From JAGQPD01 sp020426865 (lineage in GTDB: Bacteria > Planctomycetota > Planctomycetia > Pirellulales > Pirellulaceae): DNA of 64,000 bases. The position numbers and the translations under genes were made by a program. Below the pieces are notes generated by a model. It did no database searches and was not told the DNA's origin. It saw only the letters and a program-made list of their open reading frames with translations. Location: assembly GCA_041399065.1 (NCBI GenBank), contig JAWKTN010000006.1, positions 496,001-560,000 on the forward strand, read 5' to 3'. Below are positions 33,946 to 42,530 of the stretch, in pieces; positions within the stretch are counted from its first letter, which is position 1; each line of letters opens with the position of its first letter.

Positions 33946-34244
33946 ATCGCGGCAACGCCACAACGCACGACGCGCTATCGTCAGAGACGCGGGTGGCACT
34001 TCGCCGTACTCGTACTGTGCGCAGCGGTACTCCTACTCGTACTCGATGATCGCGCCGGCAATGGAACGAATGTTGAACCCTTGTCGATCGACGACGGGCG
34101 CGTACGCGTACCGGGATTCTGAGTGTGACTGCGATCCCGGCGCTGGACCGTGACACACATACGGCAACGCAGCGTTGACAGGTGTGGCGAGTTCGTGCAA
34201 CTTGACGCGAATGGCAAAGCGGGATTACATTTGTGTCGTTCCTT

Positions 34245-34430
34245 GGCCCCCTCGCCGGCTTGCCCGGCAGGAGCCACAGTTTGGCTGGCTAGCGGTTCCG
34301 CGACTTCACCACCCCGGCCCGGGCGGGTGCCGCCTGCGGCGGCGACCGCCTCGGCCAATGTGGGTGTGACAACGATTGGCGCCCTAGCTTTCAAACTGTG
34401 GCTCCTGCGGGGCAAGCCGGCGAGGGGGCC
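34245..34430. mobile_element. MITE-like element with 39-bp inverted repeats
   Basis: The arms 34245-34283 and 34392-34430 are inverted copies of 39 bases with one mismatch (left arm starts GGCCCCCTCGCCGGCTTG). The 108 bases between them are GC-rich and non-coding. This matches a miniature inverted-repeat transposable element or a REP pair. No target-site duplication is evident at the ends. A partly similar GGGCCCCTCGCC..CTTGC sequence occurs at about 59618. Confidence 0.6.
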
Positions 34431-34506
34431 ACGTGTGACACGGGAGCGTTACAGCTGGACCGAGGACGCGTTGGGCGCCACCCGTGCGGTACAAAGAGCC
34501 AGAGCA

Positions 34507-34920
34507 ATGACAGCTTCTTACACCACATCTCGGGGAAGTATTGTTGACCATGTTCTTTGGTTCGCAGTCGGTGGGCTGGGATTGTTGCTACTTTACGTCG
34601 CCCTCGCTGAACCGCCGTCTACTTGGTCAGGATTGATTGCGGGACTCGTTCTTGTGTCGCTAAGCGTTATTGTTGCCCCCCAACATTGGGGACCTATTAT
34701 GCACCTGCATGTTCGTCGGGATGATCGCTTTCTCACTGTTGACTTCACCGATCTCAAGTTCGCACGAAGAAGCGGCATTCAAGGCTTTCGGCGTGCCGCT
34801 GTTCGGTGCTGTAACTGGAGCGATATTCGGCGTGATTTGGGAGAGTACCAGAAAATCTTCGAGCATTAAGTGCCCCGACTCTGCAACCATCAAAACGCAC
34901 GGGAGCAACGACGAACAATC
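34507..34920 (+). pseudogene. Frameshifted multi-pass membrane protein
   Basis: The ATG at 34507 opens a protein with two hydrophobic helices (FAVGGLGLLLLYVALA and GLIAGLVLVSLSVIVA). At a run of six C (34676-34681) the hydrophobic pattern leaves this frame and continues in another one (TCMFVGMIAFSLLT and LFGAVTGAIFGVIW). Joined, the two frames give a four-helix membrane protein of about 135 residues, similar in style to other small four-helix proteins. A single-base indel in the C run explains it; a sequencing error or programmed shift is possible. The longer open frame starting at 34150 crosses the MITE and is not considered the real start. Confidence 0.45.
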
Positions 34921-35220
34921 GGGTAAGGGACATCCTCGCGGATTACCCTCCCCACACCACCGTACGTGCGGGTGCGCATACGGCGGTTCAACGAAGTGGA
35001 GAAAGCTCGGCCCACCGAGTCTTCATGCTGAGCACACCTTGTGCTTCACGCCACACGCGTGGCATCCCGACGCCGTTGGCAATGGTCTTGGCCATGTGCC
35101 AGTAGGATTTGCGACTGCGAGCGTGGCGACTCGCCTGACGTCGTGTCACTCCGAGTCGCCGCCGTTTCCGATCTCGTAAAGCGATCCTTTCCGCCCACGG
35201 CGCCGCAGCACGCGACGCTC
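34921..35220 (-). mobile_element. 3' remnant of a group II intron with reverse transcriptase tail
   Basis: On the minus strand one frame ending at the TGA of 34988-34990 reads LGVTRRQASRHARSRKSYWHM (about 35140-35080), then VWREAQGVLSMKTRWAEL, which resembles the extreme C-terminus of group II intron reverse transcriptases (..RSRK..W..). Immediately after the stop follows GAACCGCCGTATGCG, CCCGCACGTACGG and TGGTGTGGG, a sequence type I associate with the RNA just downstream of such genes. The rest of the intron is missing. Cut at both ends and inactive. Confidence 0.5.
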
Positions 35221-35488
35221 ATCCGTCCCTAGAAATCGCCGTCGAACGCACGCCACCGGTGGCTGCGCCACCGGCAGGGGTTGTTGCGGCCCTCCGGGCC
35301 GAAGGCCCGACGAGGGAAATGAGCAAGCCATTCAACAGGATCGCGTACATTCTTAGGATCATAACTTGCCTCACCCCGCAGCAGCACCTACAACTCGGGG
35401 TAATTGTACCGAACGGTGACGGTGGGACCACTTTTTGGATTGGTACAGCGAGAAACATCAACAGCCACCGGCCATTGCGCGGTAGCGG
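35221..35488. other. Intergenic with REP-like hairpins
   Basis: Holds GGGCCGAAGGCCCG (35296-35309), identical to the 14-mer at 1774-1787, and CGCCACCGGTGGC-type palindromes at about 35250-35275. No clear terminator with a T-run for fabI (which ends at 35489) is visible. Confidence 0.5.
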
Positions 35489-36292
35489 CTATTCGGTGAC
35501 TTTGGCCACGATATCGCGGTCGAAATAGTTGATGGACATTCCTGCGTCGATCACGATCGACTGAGCTTGGATGCCACTGGACCGTGGACTAAGTAGAAAC
35601 AAGGCAGTGTTGGCAACCTCTTCGGTCTGCACCGCGGCTTTTCGCGGGATGACCTGTTCGGCGTAAAGGTAAGAACTGACATAGTTGGGGATGCCGGCCG
35701 AAGCGGAAGTTTTCAGCAGGCTTGGTGCGACGGCGTTGAACCGCACCTGCGAAAAGGAGCTGAACGATTTGGCCAGAAACGCCAGAGAGGAGTCGAGGGC
35801 GGCCTTGATCGGCGCCATAAATCCGTAGTTTTCGCTGGCCATTCGCGTCGTGGAAATGGAGACGGTGACGACCGAGGCCTGGGGATCAAAGCGGTCACGG
35901 AGCGCATTGCAGACGGCCACCAACGAAAAGCAGCTGATGTCAAGCGACCGCAGGAATTGCGATTTCGTCGTTTCATGAAACGGTCGGACCTGTCCATCGG
36001 AGTAGTCGGCAAAGGCGATCGAATGTACCAGTCCGTGTAGCATCTGTCCCGTGGCATCCACGCTCGACCGCAATTGTTCCATGTCCTCAGGCCGCTCCAC
36101 ATCGCAGACATAAATCGGGCAATCGGGGAACAGCTTGGCGACTTGTTGCCGTCGGGCCTCCGAACGTACGGTCAACAGGACTCGAGCACCAGATTCAATC
36201 AGCAACTTGGCGATGTGATAGGCGACGCTCTTGCGATTGGCGACCCCCATCACGAGGATCTGCTTTTGGTCCAGTTGCAAGAAATCGCCCAC
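35489..36292 (-). CDS. fabI: Enoyl-ACP reductase, FabI type
   Basis: 267 residues. FabI-type SDR: the NAD-binding start GVANRKSVAYHIAKLL replaces the usual TGxxxGIG, as in genuine FabI; VHSIAF follows strand 4; the catalytic Tyr-x6-Lys is YGFMAPIK. The first active-site tyrosine of E. coli FabI is not conserved (TTRMASENYG here). It would reduce the trans-2-enoyl-ACP in each elongation round. It is the last of a same-strand series with fabZ (37 bases upstream), acp and fabF, so it probably serves that dedicated pathway rather than, or besides, general fatty acid synthesis. Confidence 0.85.
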   Translation of the reverse strand: MGDFLQLDQKQILVMGVANRKSVAYHIAKLLIESGARVLLTVRSEARRQQVAKLFPDCPIYVCDVERPEDMEQLRSSVDATGQMLHGLVHSIAFADYSDGQVRPFHETTKSQFLRSLDISCFSLVAVCNALRDRFDPQASVVTVSISTTRMASENYGFMAPIKAALDSSLAFLAKSFSSFSQVRFNAVAPSLLKTSASAGIPNYVSSYLYAEQVIPRKAAVQTEEVANTALFLLSPRSSGIQAQSIVIDAGMSINYFDRDIVAKVTE

Positions 36293-36329
36293 GGCATTTG
36301 TCCTTTCTGCGAATAGAAACTGCCAATTG

Positions 36330-36761
36330 CTATTGAACGGTTGTCATCGTGCAGGCGAAGTCAAAGCGAGTTGCAAGCTTGCCTTGGCAGGAAACCTTGG
36401 CCGTCAAGAAGAATGCCGACGACACTTGATCGTTGAGTGTCACTTCCATGTCGATCACGTCGCCGGGTTGGATCACTTTCTTGAACTTGACGTCGTTCAA
36501 ACGCGTGGCAACCGGCACTTGATCGCGGGAATCAGGGGGGACAAAGCGGGCCAGCAAGATCGCTCCGGCCTGCATGCCGCACTCACAGAGAATTACCCCT
36601 GGCACAATCGGTTTGCCAGGATAGTGACCCTGAAAAAAGTACTCGCCGGCGCGAAACGTCTTTCGGGCCACGATTCGCTGTTCCGTCAACTCAACGACCT
36701 CGTCCACCAACAACATGGGCGGGCGGTGAGGAATGGCAGCCGTGATTTCAGGTTGTTTCAC
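36330..36761 (-). CDS. fabZ: 3-hydroxyacyl-ACP dehydratase, FabZ/FabA family
   Basis: 143 residues, single hot-dog fold. IPHRPPMLLVDEV at the N-terminus, the helix motif FFQGHYPGKPIVPGV with catalytic His, then LCECGMQAG with the catalytic Glu, and VKFKKVIQPGD. The normal FabZ pattern reads GHFPGxPIxPGVLxxEAxAQ; the GM in place of xA is a mild variation. The start is 5 bases from the stop of the upstream flavoprotein gene, so both are on one transcript. It dehydrates 3-hydroxyacyl-ACP to the enoyl substrate of FabI encoded next. Confidence 0.87.
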   Translation of the reverse strand: MKQPEITAAIPHRPPMLLVDEVVELTEQRIVARKTFRAGEYFFQGHYPGKPIVPGVILCECGMQAGAILLARFVPPDSRDQVPVATRLNDVKFKKVIQPGDVIDMEVTLNDQVSSAFFLTAKVSCQGKLATRFDFACTMTTVQ

Positions 36762-36765
36762 CCGG

Positions 36766-38232
36766 TCACCTCACTATCTTGCTCTTGTTCGATTCCATAT
36801 CGGTTGATCGGCGTGCGGACTTCATCAGATGTGCGTCAACATCGTTGGCCACGATCACGCCGTAGTTGATGGCGCCCAGCCAACCCGACATGATGATGCC
36901 AACGCTGCCCGCGTGATACAACCCAGCTACTTGTTCCGGCAATCCGCGGCTGACTGGTAGTCCTTCGAATTTAGTACCGAAGCTGGCACCGTGGATATGT
37001 TGCGTATAATGGGCAAACGTGCGGGGTGTGGCGGCTTCGACGTGGTGGACCCTGGAGCGAATATTGGGGACGTATTTTTCGACGGCATCGAGTGTCGATT
37101 CGATCAACTGCTGCTTGCTGGCCTGGTACTCATCTTCCGGCAGTTTCGCCCAGTCATCGAAATGGGCGTTGGTACTGGAGACGATCAAACATCGCGGCCG
37201 CCCCTCGGGCCGTGTTTGCGGATAGTAGAACGAATACGTGCGGCTGGTGATATCGCGGCTCAATAGCAACTCGGTACGAAATTCTTTCGCGGTGCTGCTG
37301 AATAACAGATCGCCGGTCTCTTCGTCGACGCGTTCGTCCGGGTACAGTCCCATGTAGACCTGGGTACTGGAATTATTCAGCCGCACGGCTTGCGCTTGTT
37401 CCACAAACTCGCGGTCGAAGTATTCAGCGCCGACGAGGTCTAGCACGGTGGCCTTCACGTTGGCGTTGGACACAATAGCATGGCAGCGAATTTCGTGGCC
37501 GTTAACTTCCACGCTTTGGACAGCGCCATTTTGGACTCGAATACCCGATACGTGACATCGAATCCGACAATCCACATGATTGCGTTCCAGTTCGTCCCGC
37601 ATCAATTCGACAAGATGATCCGTACCACCCTGAAAGGTGTAAACCCCCTTGGACATGAAATTCGAGAAGACGATACCATAGGTAATGGCCGGGTCCTCCA
37701 AGGTCGAGCCATTAGCATAGACAATCGGCTCCATCAGCAGGCGGACAACATCTTCACGACCGGGAAAGAACCGTTCGAACAGTTGGCCGGTGGTCGTCGA
37801 CTGATCGTCGTAGAAATTCATTTTCCGCACGGTGTCGAAGAATTCGCGGACGGTTTCCGGCGTGATGCCGAATTGATGGACCAACAACCGGGTAAAATCC
37901 TCGCGGTCATAGCTGGTGGTCAGCGCGAACATGGGGTTATCAAACCGCATTCTTCGCAGGGGGACGATCTTGTCAGCGATCGCGGCATTCCAATACCGCC
38001 GGCAGCTTTTGATCATTCCGTACGGAAAACCGTGCAGCGAGACATCAAAGATGTGGCCGCCGGGGCGGCGAAACCAGGTGGCCATGCCGCCCAACTTGTA
38101 GTGTTGTTCCAGTAGCAACACTCGTCGCCCTTGTCGACCGAGCACATTGGCCGCGGTCATGCCAGCGAGACCGCTACCGATGACGACGACATCGTACTCG
38201 TCGCGGATCCCCGCAAGAAAATCTCTCGGCAT
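36766..38232 (-). CDS. CrtI-type FAD-dependent desaturase/isomerase-like protein (second copy)
   Basis: 488 residues. FAD-binding Rossmann start VVIGSGLAGMTAANVLG, then EQHYKLGGMATWF (second dinucleotide contact), and the family C-terminus with GLYHAGSVGIIMSGWLGAINYGVI. The pattern matches the phytoene desaturase / retinol saturase superfamily, whose members desaturate, saturate or isomerise conjugated or long hydrocarbon chains. It lies between another such protein and fabZ in a fatty-acid-type operon, so the substrate is more likely an acyl-ACP or acyl chain than a carotenoid. It shares only the general fold with the copy at 38447; the two may form a heteromer or act in sequence. Confidence 0.8.
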   Translation of the reverse strand: MPRDFLAGIRDEYDVVVIGSGLAGMTAANVLGRQGRRVLLLEQHYKLGGMATWFRRPGGHIFDVSLHGFPYGMIKSCRRYWNAAIADKIVPLRRMRFDNPMFALTTSYDREDFTRLLVHQFGITPETVREFFDTVRKMNFYDDQSTTTGQLFERFFPGREDVVRLLMEPIVYANGSTLEDPAITYGIVFSNFMSKGVYTFQGGTDHLVELMRDELERNHVDCRIRCHVSGIRVQNGAVQSVEVNGHEIRCHAIVSNANVKATVLDLVGAEYFDREFVEQAQAVRLNNSSTQVYMGLYPDERVDEETGDLLFSSTAKEFRTELLLSRDITSRTYSFYYPQTRPEGRPRCLIVSSTNAHFDDWAKLPEDEYQASKQQLIESTLDAVEKYVPNIRSRVHHVEAATPRTFAHYTQHIHGASFGTKFEGLPVSRGLPEQVAGLYHAGSVGIIMSGWLGAINYGVIVANDVDAHLMKSARRSTDMESNKSKIVR

Positions 38233-38262
38233 GGCATTCTCTCGGAATCGATGGGATGGGCG

Positions 38263-38340
38263 TCAGCGTCCGCCGCCAGTAACGGCCTGCTGGCTGGCGC
38301 TGGCAACGTTCTTGCGTGTGTTGGCTGATTTACGGACCAT
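38263..38340 (-). CDS. Possible 25-residue basic peptide
   Basis: In the 214-base gap between the two flavoprotein genes, a small open frame encodes MVRKSANTRKNVASASQQ plus seven residues. AGAAG lies a few bases upstream of the ATG. It is the only notable break in the otherwise tight operon. Nothing proves expression; it may be a leader peptide or chance. Confidence 0.2.
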   Translation of the reverse strand: MVRKSANTRKNVASASQQAVTGGGR

Positions 38341-38446
38341 AGTGTCTTCTCAGGCTTCACATCTTACCGATTTTTATCGCTAGTGGTAACAGGTGGGAAG
38401 GTGTGTCGGGAAGGAGGTTCTACATTGAGGAAGGAGGCGGCTGAGG

Positions 38447-39841
38447 TCAGCCGGTCAGCAGATAGCGATTCGCCACCGAGATTCCGCTGGTGATAGCACC
38501 GATGATCCCGACCATCCCTTGATCGGTCCCGCAGACAAACAAGTTACGCAAATGTGTCTGTCCATCCCAATGTTTTTGCGGACAGCCGTAGACGGCCCCG
38601 TTATCGTGCCAGGTAAAACGTTGGATGGTTCGTGGCGTGAAGAAGTCGACATCCACGACATGTCGGCGATAATCCGGCATGAAGCGAACGGCGGAGGCAC
38701 ATAGGCGATCGTACCAACGGAGTTTTTCCAACGTGTATTCCTCTTCGGGCAATTGTGTCCAACGATCGTAGCTGGCAATCGCCGTAATCCGAATCAACCC
38801 ATCAGGCAAGTCACGACTGGAATCGCTGTCACCGTAAAGGTAGTTGTTGGGCGAACAGATTACTCCGGTGCGCATGTCGCACAAATGTTCGGCGGGACGA
38901 TGCCAGTCGAATGTCGGATGATCGTTAAAGAAGACGATTGTTTCATGATGGCCCAGTCGCGATGGCAGTGTATCGAGCACCGACACGCTCTCTACGAACG
39001 ACATCTTCCCGGCCTGGTCGACATCGACCGGTTGGCCGTCGTCGCAAAGCCGCATGGTTTCGACCCAACCGGCCGATGACAGAATATTGCGAGCCCTCAA
39101 TTCGGTACCGTTATCGAGCACGACGCCCACCGCGCGGCCATCCTCCACGTGAATCCGTTCGACGCCGGCCCGCAACCGCAGCTCTCCGCCCAATTGACGG
39201 AACCTGCGAATCAGGTTTTTTAAGATCAATCGCACACCAGCCAAAGGTCGCGCCAGTCCTTCGACGAAGATACTGCGAAACATGATGCAGAATTGGCCAA
39301 AATCCATGTCATCCTCGCGGGCGTTGCCATACCACATTAACGGGCAAAGCAGCATTTCCGCCAGAAGCGGCTCGGTCAGCGTCTCGGCCAACACTTGGCG
39401 AGTCGACATCGCGAATAGGTCATCGTTCAAATCGTCGTAGTCGACAATCTTGTTGATGAGCCGCTGAAAGTTCTCACGCTGGTTGGGAAAGGCCCGCTCA
39501 ATTTCCGACGTCAGCAGGCCAATTCCATTGCCAAATCGCACACGGACGTCGGGAAATGCAATCGCCGAACCGACCTGTTCTGCCAGCTCGAAGTCCTCCC
39601 AACGAAAACGTAACTGTCGCAGCAATCGCGCCAACGGGCCGGTGCGCGCCCCCTTGGGGGTGAAATTGGTTAGCGCGTGAAGGCCTACGTCGTAGTCTCG
39701 ACCGCGTAGCCGGTAAAACGAATTCAGTCCGCCAATGGTATAATGGCGTTCGAGCAGGCACACGCGTTGGTCGTAGTGCGCCAAGCGAATCCCAGCCGCC
39801 AATCCGGACATGCCGGCACCGATAATAATCGTGTCATACAT
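38447..39841 (-). CDS. CrtI-type FAD-dependent desaturase/isomerase-like protein (first copy)
   Basis: 464 residues. Rossmann start IIIGAGMSGLAAGIRLA, followed by ERHYTIGGLNSFYRL, and the C-terminal FAD-contacting segment LFVCGTDQGMVGIIGAITSGI. Between them, a substrate domain with DYDVGLHALTNF. Same superfamily as the copy at 36766 but only distantly related in the middle. It starts 22 bases after the acp stop codon. In anammox planctomycetes, genes of this family stand in the fab-like clusters proposed to make ladderane lipids; the function in non-anammox relatives is not established. Confidence 0.8.
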   Translation of the reverse strand: MYDTIIIGAGMSGLAAGIRLAHYDQRVCLLERHYTIGGLNSFYRLRGRDYDVGLHALTNFTPKGARTGPLARLLRQLRFRWEDFELAEQVGSAIAFPDVRVRFGNGIGLLTSEIERAFPNQRENFQRLINKIVDYDDLNDDLFAMSTRQVLAETLTEPLLAEMLLCPLMWYGNAREDDMDFGQFCIMFRSIFVEGLARPLAGVRLILKNLIRRFRQLGGELRLRAGVERIHVEDGRAVGVVLDNGTELRARNILSSAGWVETMRLCDDGQPVDVDQAGKMSFVESVSVLDTLPSRLGHHETIVFFNDHPTFDWHRPAEHLCDMRTGVICSPNNYLYGDSDSSRDLPDGLIRITAIASYDRWTQLPEEEYTLEKLRWYDRLCASAVRFMPDYRRHVVDVDFFTPRTIQRFTWHDNGAVYGCPQKHWDGQTHLRNLFVCGTDQGMVGIIGAITSGISVANRYLLTG

Positions 39842-39863
39842 GGCCAGAATGGTGAAGGGTTGG

Positions 39864-40130
39864 CTAACTCTCGACCTTTTCCAAATCGCGCATCAACGGT
39901 TCCAGATAACTGGTCGTGCTCGCCATGCTCGCCAGTTGCGGGTAATCCTCCTCGGGAATCTGCACCCGATACCGCTTGCGCAACTCCATGACAATATCGA
40001 GGAAGTCCATGCTGTCCAATTCCAGCTGATCGCGAAACGCCACGTCGTCCTGCAGCTGGCTCAGGTCTTCGTCCGGGGCAATATCCGCCAGAATATCCAA
40101 AACTACTTCGCGAATGTCGTCATTCGTCAT
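39864..40130 (-). CDS. acpP: Acyl carrier protein
   Basis: 88 residues, acidic. The phosphopantetheine site is LELDSMDFLD (Ser40), preceded by the helix REVVLDILADIAPDEDL. It carries the growing acyl chain as a thioester for the FabF, FabZ and FabI enzymes encoded around it. Methionine directly after the serine is usual in dedicated ACPs. A second, housekeeping ACP is probably elsewhere in the genome; this one should serve the local pathway. Spacing to fabF is 33 bases. Confidence 0.9.
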   Translation of the reverse strand: MTNDDIREVVLDILADIAPDEDLSQLQDDVAFRDQLELDSMDFLDIVMELRKRYRVQIPEEDYPQLASMASTTSYLEPLMRDLEKVES

Positions 40131-40163
40131 GGTCGATGTCGACTCCTGGTTATCTCAAGGTCT

Positions 40164-41450
40164 CTATACTTGTCCCGATGTTTTTTTAATGATGACGACC
40201 GAGTTGATCCCCAACATACCAAATGAGTTATTCAAAATATAACGCACATCGCCCAACTCGCGTGGTTGGTTGGTGACCAGACCAGGCAAGGCACAATCGG
40301 GGTCCAGTTCGTCCACATTGATGGTAGCATGGCAGACACCGTCGGTGAAAGCTGGCAGGTTTCCCGCCAGTTCCAAGGCCCCGGCCGCTCCCATCGAATG
40401 CCCAATGAAGCTCTTCGTATTATTGAAGTACGTCTTGGCGCTGTTACCGAAGATCTGCCGCAAGGCTTGACATTCCTGGGCATCTCCGGTCGTGGTCCCG
40501 GTCGCATGCGTGCTTACGATATCGATATCTTCGGGGTTAAGACGGGCATGCCGCAAGGCCAGTTGCACACATTGTGCCTGGCGATCGGGATTGGGCAAAA
40601 CAAAATCGGTGGCGTCGGTATTCATCGCATATCCGACGATTTCGCCGTAGATCTTCGCTCCTCGTGCCGCAGCATCTTCGTAGCGTTCCAGCACAAAAAT
40701 GCCGCCCCCTTCGGCGACGACAATCCCGTTTCGCTGCAGATCGAAAGGTCGCGACGCCCGAGCCGGTTCGTCGTGCTCGGCCAACGCCCCTTGGCTTTTG
40801 AAACTGGCAAAGATGCCAAACGTGTGAATGCTCTCCGATACGCCCCCCGCCAAGGCGACATCGCATTCGCCGAGCATCAGCATTTGAGCGCCCTGAATGA
40901 GTCCGGCATTGCCAGCGGCACAGGCGGCACCAATCGTATAGTGCGGCCCAATGATCCCCATATTTAACGCAATCTCTCCCGCCGGATTATTGGCCACCGT
41001 CCGGGGATTGTGATGGTGGGACCAGAACGCGGTATCGTAGTTGTAACGCTTGATTTCGTAGATTTCGTTTTCCGTCTCGACGTTTCCGTGCTCGGTGACG
41101 CCAACGTAAATGCCTACGCGTGCGGGGTTAATCTTCTCCCACACCAACCCGGAGTCGGCGACCGCTTCAGACGCCGCATAGACCCCCACGGAGCCGGCGC
41201 GGGTACCACGGCGAATGTCTTTGCGGGATTGATACTTGCGTGCATCGAAGTCGCAGACACCCGCCAACGTCTTGCCGAAATAGCGAATCTCGTACGGTGC
41301 CACTCCGCTGCGTCCATCCAGCAAACTGGCACGGTACGCCTGCAGATCGTTGCCGTTGGGTGCGGTCACACCAATTCCGGTGATCACAATCCGCTGCATC
41401 AGCGGCGGACGTTCCCCGGGGATGTGCGAATTCGAATATTGGGTAATCAT
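40164..41450 (-). CDS. fabF: Beta-ketoacyl-ACP synthase, FabF/KAS II type
   Basis: 428 residues from the ATG at 41450, which has GGAAGGG 5 bases upstream (an ATG at 41399 would give the more usual beginning MQRIVITGIGV). Catalytic Cys177 lies in IGAACAAGNAGL; the two histidines are in STHATGTTTGD and NNTKSFIGHSMGAAGALE, so the enzyme should condense malonyl-ACP with an acyl chain. A tract WSHHHNPRTVANNPAG replaces the usual gate region, which hints at unusual substrate handling. No second, inactive chain-length-factor KS is present, unlike classic type II polyketide clusters. Confidence 0.88.
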   Translation of the reverse strand: MITQYSNSHIPGERPPLMQRIVITGIGVTAPNGNDLQAYRASLLDGRSGVAPYEIRYFGKTLAGVCDFDARKYQSRKDIRRGTRAGSVGVYAASEAVADSGLVWEKINPARVGIYVGVTEHGNVETENEIYEIKRYNYDTAFWSHHHNPRTVANNPAGEIALNMGIIGPHYTIGAACAAGNAGLIQGAQMLMLGECDVALAGGVSESIHTFGIFASFKSQGALAEHDEPARASRPFDLQRNGIVVAEGGGIFVLERYEDAAARGAKIYGEIVGYAMNTDATDFVLPNPDRQAQCVQLALRHARLNPEDIDIVSTHATGTTTGDAQECQALRQIFGNSAKTYFNNTKSFIGHSMGAAGALELAGNLPAFTDGVCHATINVDELDPDCALPGLVTNQPRELGDVRYILNNSFGMLGINSVVIIKKTSGQV

Positions 41451-41520
41451 TAGCCCTTCCCCGCCCAAATCACCCTCTACCTGCGACCACGGAACAGTGG
41501 ACTTAAACCCTTGAAGGTAG

Positions 41521-42528
41521 CTATTTTAGGCTCGTTTCGCAAGCGGTCAGCCACGCACCTAATCTTTGCATCCCCTGTTGGCTGGAAATCTGCGGGAAAT
41601 AGCCGAAATCGCGTCGCGCACGGTCAATATTGAAATAATGCGACGTGGCAAGTTGAGCTGCCAGGAAACGCGTCATTGGCGGTTCGTCGGTTTTGCCCAG
41701 CATCCGGTAGACACACTCCAGTGCGCCCCCAACACCATAAGCAGTGCGGAAGGAGATTCCCTTTTGCACCGGTTCCATTCCCGCCAACTGCAAAATGGAA
41801 TTGATCCAATCCCAGCAATTGACCGGCTCCCCCTGGCTGATGAAATAGGCTCGCCCTCCGACCGCCGAATGGACGGCCAGATGATCCGCGGCCTGCAGGT
41901 GAGCTGCGGCAGCATTTTCGACGTAGACCATGTCGATCAAATTCTTTCCAGCTCCGACCTTCCGCAATCTTCCCTGACGCGCTCGGGCAATCAACCGCGG
42001 AATCAAGTGCATATCGCGTGGCCCCCAGATCAAGTGAGGCCGCAAAGCACAGGTCGCCAATCCACGCCGTCCGTGGTTTTGCAGCACGCGTTGTTCCGCC
42101 AGTGCCTTGGTGTGCGGATAATGACAAAGCCAGCGTGTGGGATAGGGTGCGGATTCGTCAACATAACATTGATCGGTCCCATCGAATGTCACGCTAGGAC
42201 TGCTGGTATATACGAACCTTCCGACGCCATGCTCGAAACAACCGCTCAACACATGCTCGGTCCCTTGGGTATTGATCTGAAAGAACTCGTCCCATTTCCC
42301 CCAAATCCCGGCGATCGCGGCGGTGTGAAAGACGGTATCGACTCCCTCACATGATGCCACAACCGCGTCCCTATCGCGCAGATCGACCCGAAGGCACTCG
42401 ACACCCATCGCCGACAATTCGGGATACTCGCGTCGACCAATTCCGCGCACCCAGTCACCGCGTGCCAGCAGCTGTTCCGCGATATACCTTCCCAAGAACC
42501 CGCCGACTCCGGTAACCAACGCGCGCAT
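41521..42528 (-). CDS. oleD: OleD-like NAD(P)-dependent reductase (extended SDR)
   Basis: 335 residues from ATG 42528. NAD(P) site VTGVGGFLGRYIAEQL, then VDTVFHTAAIAGIWGKW, catalytic YTSSPSV and YPHTK (Tyr-x3-Lys), and RPHLIWGPRD. The sequence AGIWGKWDEFFQINTQGTEH is characteristic of OleD-type 3beta-HSD-like reductases, which in olefin biosynthesis reduce a 2-alkyl-3-ketoacid to the hydroxyacid. Two bases separate it from the stop of the OleC-like gene (tag cg ATG), so the pair is tightly coupled, as in known oleC-oleD pairs. OleA and OleB are not encoded in the window. Confidence 0.8.
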   Translation of the reverse strand: MRALVTGVGGFLGRYIAEQLLARGDWVRGIGRREYPELSAMGVECLRVDLRDRDAVVASCEGVDTVFHTAAIAGIWGKWDEFFQINTQGTEHVLSGCFEHGVGRFVYTSSPSVTFDGTDQCYVDESAPYPTRWLCHYPHTKALAEQRVLQNHGRRGLATCALRPHLIWGPRDMHLIPRLIARARQGRLRKVGAGKNLIDMVYVENAAAAHLQAADHLAVHSAVGGRAYFISQGEPVNCWDWINSILQLAGMEPVQKGISFRTAYGVGGALECVYRMLGKTDEPPMTRFLAAQLATSHYFNIDRARRDFGYFPQISSQQGMQRLGAWLTACETSLK

Positions 42529-42530
42529 CG

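Larger units (their letters stand above)
33163..34506. other. Long repeat-rich intergenic region
   Basis: About 1.3 kb with no gene I can support; long open frames here run through inverted repeats. It contains a 20-bp tandem repeat (33256), a dif-like site (33493), a dispersed repeat copy (33545), a REP hairpin (33923), TACTCGTACT-type low-complexity DNA near 34005-34050, and a MITE-like element (34245). Confidence 0.6.

Noticed and set aside
34150..34506. N-terminal extension of the small membrane protein
   Set aside because: It crosses both arms of the inverted repeat and has no protein-like pattern.
35489..42528. Classic type II polyketide cluster
   Set aside because: No second KS (chain length factor), no cyclases or aromatases; a fatty-acid-type FabI is present instead.
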